Made by a program: the position numbers and the translations under genes. This document shows positions 56,623 through 64,000 of a stretch of DNA of 64,000 bases, piece after piece. Every line of letters starts with the position of its first letter. Position 1 is the first letter of the stretch. Origin of the DNA: Cupriavidus pauculus. Its GTDB lineage: Bacteria > Pseudomonadota > Gammaproteobacteria > Burkholderiales > Burkholderiaceae. Location of the stretch: contig NZ_CP044065.1 in NCBI RefSeq assembly GCF_008693385.1, forward strand, positions 1,922,001-1,986,000, in the 5' to 3' direction. The notes beneath the pieces were generated by a model. The model searched no databases, had not been told where the DNA came from, and saw only the letters and a program-made list of their open reading frames with translations.

Positions 56623-57195
56623 ATGGAAGAACTGCTCGGACGTGCATGGTGGATGCTGGCGCTGCGCGGCGCCGCAGGCATCGTGTTTGGTGTCCTCGCG
56701 CTTCTCTGGCCTGGTCTCACGCTGCTGGTGCTCGGCGCGATGTTCGCGGCTTATGTCGTTATCGCAGGCGCCGCGGCAGTCAGCGCGGCGGTGCGACATC
56801 GCGCAATACGCTCGGACTGGTGGATCCCTTTGCTGCTGGGCCTGTGCAGTATTGCCGCGGGCGTGATCGCCATCGCCGTGCCAGGTCTGCCGACGCTCGT
56901 GCTGATCGCTGTCATGGGCGCGAACGCCATCGTCACGGGCGTGCTCGATCTCACCGCCGCAATGCGGCTGAAGCGGCGCGGGCGCAACCACTGGCTGCTG
57001 TTTGCCATCGGCATCCTGTCGGTGCTGTTCGGCGTCGTCGTGTTGCTGGCCCCCGGTGCCGGCGCACTCGCCCTCGTCTGGATGGTCAGCACCTACGCGA
57101 TTGTCACGGGCGTGATGCTCCTCGTCCTGGGCCTTGGCGCGCGGAACTGGCGGTCCGTCCTTCGCAACCGGCGGAACGTCCCACTGCACTCGTGA
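56623..57195 (+). CDS. hdeD: HdeD-family acid-resistance membrane protein
   Basis: A 190-residue membrane protein with about six helices in three pairs, each carrying the GIVFGVLALLWPGLT or VLFGVVVLLAPGAG type repeat of HdeD. HdeD protects against acid and heat by an unknown route. ATG 56623, with GAGG upstream, fits the usual family start; an earlier GTG/ATG at 56470-56473 would add 50 disordered residues. It belongs to the operon leading to ClpK. Confidence 0.88.
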   Translation: MEELLGRAWWMLALRGAAGIVFGVLALLWPGLTLLVLGAMFAAYVVIAGAAAVSAAVRHRAIRSDWWIPLLLGLCSIAAGVIAIAVPGLPTLVLIAVMGANAIVTGVLDLTAAMRLKRRGRNHWLLFAIGILSVLFGVVVLLAPGAGALALVWMVSTYAIVTGVMLLVLGLGARNWRSVLRNRRNVPLHS

Positions 57196-57247
57196 GGGCG
57201 CCGCACGCCCGGCGTCCATCCTCCCTGTGCGCATATCGGAGAACACC

Positions 57248-57670
57248 ATGAAGACCCGCCTGACTTCAGTCGCAAAGCTGTCAACGCTTGTGCTCGCGCT
57301 ATCCGCTGGGGGCCTGTTGACCGGCACCGCGACCGCGCAGGATCCGCCCATCGCCGGCAAGGCGACGCTCGGGGTAACCGTCACCGAGGCCCAACTGGTG
57401 GCAACGGGCTGGCGTGCATCGAAGATGATCCACACCGATGTCTATAACGAAAAGAACGAGAAGATCGGCCGGGTCGATGACCTCATCGTGGCACCGGACG
57501 GTTCGCTTTCGACCGCGGTCATCGATGTCGGTGGCTTTCTCGGCGTGGCCACGCATCGTGTCGCGATCCCCGTTCAGCATTTCAAACAGATCGCACCGAA
57601 GGCCATTCTCCCCGGCGCAAGCAAGGACGCGCTGAAGAAGCTGCCCGTGTTCGAGTACGCCAAGGGCTGA
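57248..57670 (+). CDS. PRC-barrel domain protein with signal peptide
   Basis: A 140-residue exported protein: signal ending LLTGTATAQD, then a PRC-barrel (ASKMIHTDVYNEKNEKIGRV, DDLIVAPDGSLSTAVIDVGG) and the KLPVFEYAKG tail. PRC-barrel proteins of this kind are periplasmic and appear beside HdeD and heat-resistance genes. GGAGAACACC precedes the ATG. Function unknown; a structural or binding role is likely. Confidence 0.88.
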   Translation: MKTRLTSVAKLSTLVLALSAGGLLTGTATAQDPPIAGKATLGVTVTEAQLVATGWRASKMIHTDVYNEKNEKIGRVDDLIVAPDGSLSTAVIDVGGFLGVATHRVAIPVQHFKQIAPKAILPGASKDALKKLPVFEYAKG

Positions 57671-57745
57671 CAGCCCTGCACCTCGAGGGCTCTTTAGCAG
57701 GCCCTCTCCCTCAATCCTCAACTGCCCTCTTCAACGGAGATCATC

Positions 57746-60574
<2,829 letters not shown>

Positions 60575-60902
60575 CCGACGTGCGCAGGGGCGTGAAGCCG
60601 GTTTCGCCACCATTCAGGCTACCGATCAGGGGCGTAGCGGGGTTCCAGCGAGCGCGGCTGACAGGGAGGTCGCGGTGCAACGGGTAGCGTTCCAGCGCTG
60701 CCCGCGCCTGACCCTGGCGGCCGCGGCTTGCCAGCCGTAAGACCACTCACGGGCGGCTCGTCGCCTTCCGAGTACGGTGCCGACTGCCGCGACGCTGCGC
60801 GCGCAAGCGGTACCGCGCCAGCCAACTCTCGGGCAAACAGGATGACGCAGGGTACTTAACCGCCATTGGCGCGGTGGTCCGCGCTCGCCGCCTGGAGTTC
60901 GC
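60575..60902. other. Region after clpK with no supported gene
   Basis: High-GC sequence with only weak, fragmentary frames. No terminator with a T-run was found directly after clpK. It runs into pieces of XRE regulators and looks like degraded DNA. Confidence 0.45.
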
Positions 60903-61061
60903 GTGTCTCAGGAAGCGCTGGCCCTTGCGACGGGCATCGACCGCAGCCATATGGGCCGCATCGAGCGCGGCGAGCGCAATCTGTCCGTGCTCAATCTCAT
61001 CCGGATTTCGGCCGCGCTCGATATCGCCCCCTCCCAACTCCTCAAGAGATCCGGCCTGTAG
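60903..61061 (+). pseudogene. XRE-family helix-turn-helix fragment
   Basis: A 52-codon frame encoding VSQEALALATGIDRSHMGRI, then ERGERNLSVLNLIRISAALD, ending IAPSQLLKRSGL. This is the C-terminal two thirds of an XRE/Cro helix-turn-helix. The first helix is lacking. GTG 60903 could start it, but without a good ribosome site. It is a remnant beside a second broken XRE gene. Confidence 0.6.
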
Positions 61062-61075
61062 GCTGTCACACTGCC

Positions 61076-61306
61076 ATGGCGAGACAGATCACGACGATCG
61101 AGCAGGCCTTTGGCAAGTCGGTACGTATCCGACGCAAGATGCTCGGCTGAAATCAAAGCGAACTCGCCCGGCATGCGGGCCTGCAGACGTCCGCCGTGAG
61201 TCGCATCGAACGCGGCGAGGGCGCCCCCACCCTGCACACCCTGGCACGCATCGCCGTGGCACTCAGCGTCCCGCTGGCTTCGCTGATGCAGCGAGCGCCA
61301 CGGTGA
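61076..61306 (+). pseudogene. XRE-family regulator with in-frame nonsense codon
   Basis: MARQITTIEQAFGKSVRIRR leads to MLG, a TGA stop at 61148-61150, and then in the same frame NQSELARHAGLQTSAVSRIE, with the rest of the XRE domain to 61306. The reading frame is unbroken apart from that single codon, which sits where relatives often have tryptophan (TGG). So it is a 76-residue regulator inactivated by one point change, or it needs readthrough. Confidence 0.72.
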
Positions 61307-61369
61307 GCGGCCCAACTTCGTTTATTTCGACTGGGCAGCACGCCTTCGATCGCAAGCCGCACGCCCTCG

Positions 61370-62035
61370 CTAAAGCGGGAAACCTTTGATCACCAGCTTG
61401 TCCATCCAATATGCCCGCGTTTCTATGGGCGTGTGGCCATACTTGGCGCCAACCGAGCCCAGGGCATGCCCGTCGATCACGAAACGGACGGGCTCGTCCA
61501 GCCGACGTATTCGCCAGTTTGTAGCGAAGCCATGCCGAAACGAGTGAAACGTCTTTCGCGTATCCGTGATGCCAATCTCATGACGCAGAAATTTCGCGAA
61601 CCATGCCCCCCAGCTGCCGCTGAGCTTCCCCAGCTTGCTCAGCTTGAGGAGGGGAAACAGAGGCGCGTCTGGGCTCGGCAGCGATGCCACATAGTCGAGC
61701 AGTCCAAGCCGAGTCAGTACCGGATGAACAGGGACTGCGCGATTGGACGCTTTATTTTTCGTACTACCTTTCGCGTTGTGGATCGCGAAATAGTCGGCCC
61801 CGGACTCCCTCTTAAAGTCTTCCCGCCTGAGTTGCGCGATTTCTTCCAGTCGTGCCTTAGAGAAACAGGCGATCAACGGCATCCAGTGGGCCGCGATGCC
61901 TCCCGCTGCGCCTTGGGCGGGCGTCGCGTGCGTTGTAAAGGTAGGATGACTGAAAATTTTCTGATAGTCCTCGGGATCGAAGCTGACGCGCGGGTCGTCA
62001 ATGTTAATCATGCGATGCCTGTTAAGCCTTGCCAC
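61370..62035 (-). pseudogene. Tyrosine-recombinase integrase, C-terminal catalytic part
   Basis: A 221-residue frame with the catalytic landmarks of phage-type integrases: an R-bearing SKARLEEIAQLRREDF segment, a K-bearing HNAKGSTKNKASNR strand, HSFRHGFAT with H-x-x-R, and GHALGSVGAKYG. The N-terminal arm- and core-binding domains are missing upstream, and a tyrosine at the usual end position is ambiguous (RAYWMDKLVI). It is probably an integrase cut off at its N-terminus. Confidence 0.72.
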
Positions 62036-62234
62036 GCCAAGGGATGCCCCGCGCAGAGCGTGACCTGTGGCCGTGCTACTAGCTCCGGGACTGGTGCCCC
62101 GGTCATGCTAGAGGGTTGTTGCGCGTGGGATGCGCGGGGGCGTACGGGGGAGCGCGCGAGTCATTTGATTTCACAACTGCGCGCGGATTAGCAAAACGGA
62201 TTTTTTGCCCGAACCAAAATGCAGATTATTCAAA

Positions 62235-62254
62235 GTGTGATAGGATTTTCACAC
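62235..62254. promoter_or_regulatory. Inverted repeat in promoter region of DUF4145 gene
   Basis: GTGTGA-TAGGATTT-TCACAC, six-base arms with an eight-base spacer, 29 bases before the start codon, within an AT-rich stretch that likely holds the promoter. Candidate operator for an unknown regulator. It resembles a CRP site but the spacer is two bases too long. Confidence 0.4.
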
Positions 62255-62282
62255 CACGCCAATTCTCTAAGAAAGGGAAATG

Positions 62283-63095
62283 ATGTCTGATTCGTATTCT
62301 TGGCAATGTCCTTTCTGCGGTCACCACGCAACCATTACCATAAACAATCGGTCTGTTGATCATCATGTTTTCGACAAGGGCAATAAGGATGGCAACTCGG
62401 TCCTAGTTACTACCGTCATCACTTGCCCCAACCCGGCGTGCCGAGAGTATGAACTAAAGGCTGCTCTCTACAGGTATGCGACCCCGCCTGGAGGTGGCTC
62501 GTATGCCCCTAGGGGCGCGGCCAGGCAGACTTGGACTCTGCGCCCAGCTTCCGCTGCCAAGCCAATGCCAGACTATGTTCCTCATCCGATCGTTGAGGAC
62601 TACAACGAAGCCTGCCTGATTCAGAGCCTCAGCCCGAAAGCGTCGGCAACCCTATCAAGGCGATGCCTGCAAGGAATTATTCGCGATTTCTTTGGAATAA
62701 GTAAGGGGACTCTCGCTGAGGAGATTAAGGCAATCGAAGATAAAGTCGATGCCGAGACGTGGAAGTCGATCGATGCCGTGCGCAGCATTGGCAATATCGG
62801 CGCACATATGGAAAAGGATATCAACGTTATCGTCGAGGTTGACGCAGACGAGGCGGCACACCTTGTTTGGCTAATTGAACTCCTAGTAGAGGACTGGTAC
62901 GTTGCCCGCCACGAAAGACAGCTAAAGCACCAAAGCATCCGTGCCATTCGGGACAAGATGAACGCGGCCAAGAAGGCAAAGCCGTCAAACGTTGACAGCG
63001 AAAGCGCGGGAAATGCTAGCCAAGACGACATAGCAGGTATCGCCTCCTTAGCAGCACAGAAAGGAATTCGATTCGTTGAAGACGATAAATTCTAG
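62283..63095 (+). CDS. DUF4145 domain-containing protein
   Basis: A 270-residue protein. The N-terminal 50 residues carry a zinc-ribbon (CPFCGHH and CPNPAC). The DUF4145 domain follows (LSRRCLQGIIRDFFGISKGT, DAVRSIGNIGAHMEKDI), and the C-terminus is a charged helix. DUF4145 is common in mobile islands, often fused to restriction or defence proteins, and may act as an RNA- or nucleotide-sensing HEPN-like domain. It has AAAGGG upstream. It is flanked by two damaged integrases, so it is cargo of an island. Confidence 0.85.
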   Translation: MSDSYSWQCPFCGHHATITINNRSVDHHVFDKGNKDGNSVLVTTVITCPNPACREYELKAALYRYATPPGGGSYAPRGAARQTWTLRPASAAKPMPDYVPHPIVEDYNEACLIQSLSPKASATLSRRCLQGIIRDFFGISKGTLAEEIKAIEDKVDAETWKSIDAVRSIGNIGAHMEKDINVIVEVDADEAAHLVWLIELLVEDWYVARHERQLKHQSIRAIRDKMNAAKKAKPSNVDSESAGNASQDDIAGIASLAAQKGIRFVEDDKF

Positions 63096-63096
63096 T

Positions 63097-64000
63097 CTAC
63101 CGACTGATTTGATTTATCGCTTCGAGTAACCGTGTGGCAGGCATTCCATCGCCTGCCCCATAGGCGGCAGATACTCCCTGTTCAGCGTGCCCCATCAGGG
63201 CCATTCGCACGTCCGGCGTAACACCAGCGGTCCGACACATGTCGGCGAACCCATGCCGCCAAGAATGGAAGGTGATGCGCTTGTCCGTGATCTTGAGGGT
63301 ATTGCGCAGCAATCGCCCGTACCGCTTCGAAAAGGCGGCGGATACGATGCCGTGCATATCCGCCTTGGCGGGGAATAGCGGACCATCCTGCCGAGCCTGC
63401 GCCCATTCCACGAAGTCTCGCACTGGCTCGGCCAGTGGCACCCATCGGCGGCTACCTTGATTCTTGAGGCGCATTGCCGCACCCTCGTCGTGCTCACCCT
63501 CATCGGCAATCATGAGGCCAGGCATTTCCCTCGCGGGTCTGCAAATCCTCGCGGCGTAGCTGGTGCAATTCGTTCAGCCGGGCACCTGTCCAGCGGGCCA
63601 GTCGTGGTAGCCAGTACATAGCCGGGTCCGATTCGCGCATGCCCTTGGTGGCATCCATGACGGCCTCCGCCTGCTCGGGGCTGTAGGGCAGACGTAGCTC
63701 GACCGCGCGCTTAGGCGGCGGCAGTTCTGCACCCTCTGCGTGGTTCGCTTCGATCAAGCCGCGAGACTTGGCGACACCCAGCAGCAGACGGATAAATCCA
63801 ATTGTCTTGTTCGTCGTGGCGACACTGTTGCCCGCCTCAATCCAGCGATAACGCATGGCGATGATGGCCGCTCGCGTAATGGTGTGGATATCGGGGTCTC
63901 TCGCCTCTCGCACGGCGCGCGTCACTGCGTCCACAGTCTTGGCCGTGGGCTGTCTGTCGCGCTGCCAGAGCGGGATGATTTGCTCAAGCGTGAGGCCCGA
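63097..64000 (-). pseudogene. Tyrosine-recombinase integrase with frameshift, extends past window end
   Basis: Two frames together make one integrase. The upstream part (63500-64000, open to the window edge) has LARWTGARLNELHQLRREDL with the catalytic arginine. The downstream part (63097-63525) has RRWVPLAEPVRDFVEWAQA, HSWRHGFAD with H-x-x-R, and MGHAEQGVSAAYG. They overlap at a GGGAAA run near 63517-63522, where one fewer A would join them in frame. It is either an inactivating +1 shift or a sequencing slip. The N-terminus is outside the window. Confidence 0.75.

Noticed and set aside
61148..61150. TGA as a possible selenocysteine codon
   Set aside because: An XRE DNA-binding domain has no reason for selenocysteine and no selenocysteine-insertion stem-loop was seen after it.
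63517..63522. Programmed frameshift in the integrase
   Set aside because: The short GGGAAA run lacks a clear slippery heptamer or downstream structure, and integrases are not known to need it; a mutation or sequencing slip is simpler.

Overview
The window is high-GC (mid-60s percent by eye) DNA of a Burkholderiaceae-type betaproteobacterium, most like Cupriavidus. This is judged from protein style: three Bug-type (tripartite tricarboxylate transporter) binding proteins, CoxS/CoxM/CoxL molybdenum hydroxylase genes, many LysR/TetR regulators, MocR and DHA2/ACS/MHS transporters. No rRNA, tRNA or CRISPR array was seen. It looks like a secondary-replicon or accessory region: catabolic gene sets at the left, then a lipid-modification operon, then a scarred, island-like right third.

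Region 1 (1-14112) is a catabolic cluster. A plus-strand set (end of a Bug protein, beta-hydroxyacid dehydrogenase, semialdehyde-type aldehyde dehydrogenase, MHS transporter, amidohydrolase) meets tail-to-tail a minus-strand operon (ACS transporter, CoxL, CoxM, CoxS) joined by 4-base ATGA overlaps. Divergent from that operon is a crotonase-fold protein that keeps the catalytic residues of 6-oxocamphor hydrolase, followed by a Bug protein, a TetR regulator and a thiolase. The divergent promoters carry two near-identical 18-base palindromes, and a related half-site precedes the tetR gene, so one TetR probably controls the whole cluster. I infer hydroxylation of a ring, hydrolysis of a cyclic beta-diketone and thiolysis.

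Region 2 (14123-30965) is a string of small catabolic and stress units: TetR with SnoaL-like protein and DHA2 pump; a shortened PLP decarboxylase-like protein lacking its lysine; a benzaldehyde-type dehydrogenase; a recombination scar joining pieces of a LysR and a class II aldolase; a chemotaxis receptor; amidase with LysR; a Bug protein; LysR with an MlrC-type M81 peptidase; and a catalase-like peroxidase with cytochrome b561.

Region 3 (30962-42384) holds a glycosyltransferase, a collagen-like lipoprotein with a phage tail-collar-like end, and a nine-gene minus-strand operon (FAD oxidoreductase, DUF1365, Cfa-type methyltransferase, chalcone isomerase-like, MFS, DUF3833, SDR, SnoaL-like, esterase) with a divergent TetR. 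This is probably a membrane fatty-acid modification system.

Region 4 (42385-64000) is mosaic. It holds lower-GC orphan genes and an immunity-protein remnant, Ada, AhpD-like/MocR, an SDR, a peroxiredoxin remnant, a formaldehyde dehydrogenase truncated onto a zinc-finger fragment, an OYE reductase, and a compact stress locus (LLM oxidoreductase, unknown protein, PsiE, HdeD, PRC-barrel, ClpK/ClpG-like disaggregase). It ends in broken XRE regulators and two damaged integrases around a DUF4145 gene. The repeated scars and integrase remains mark it as an eroding genomic island.
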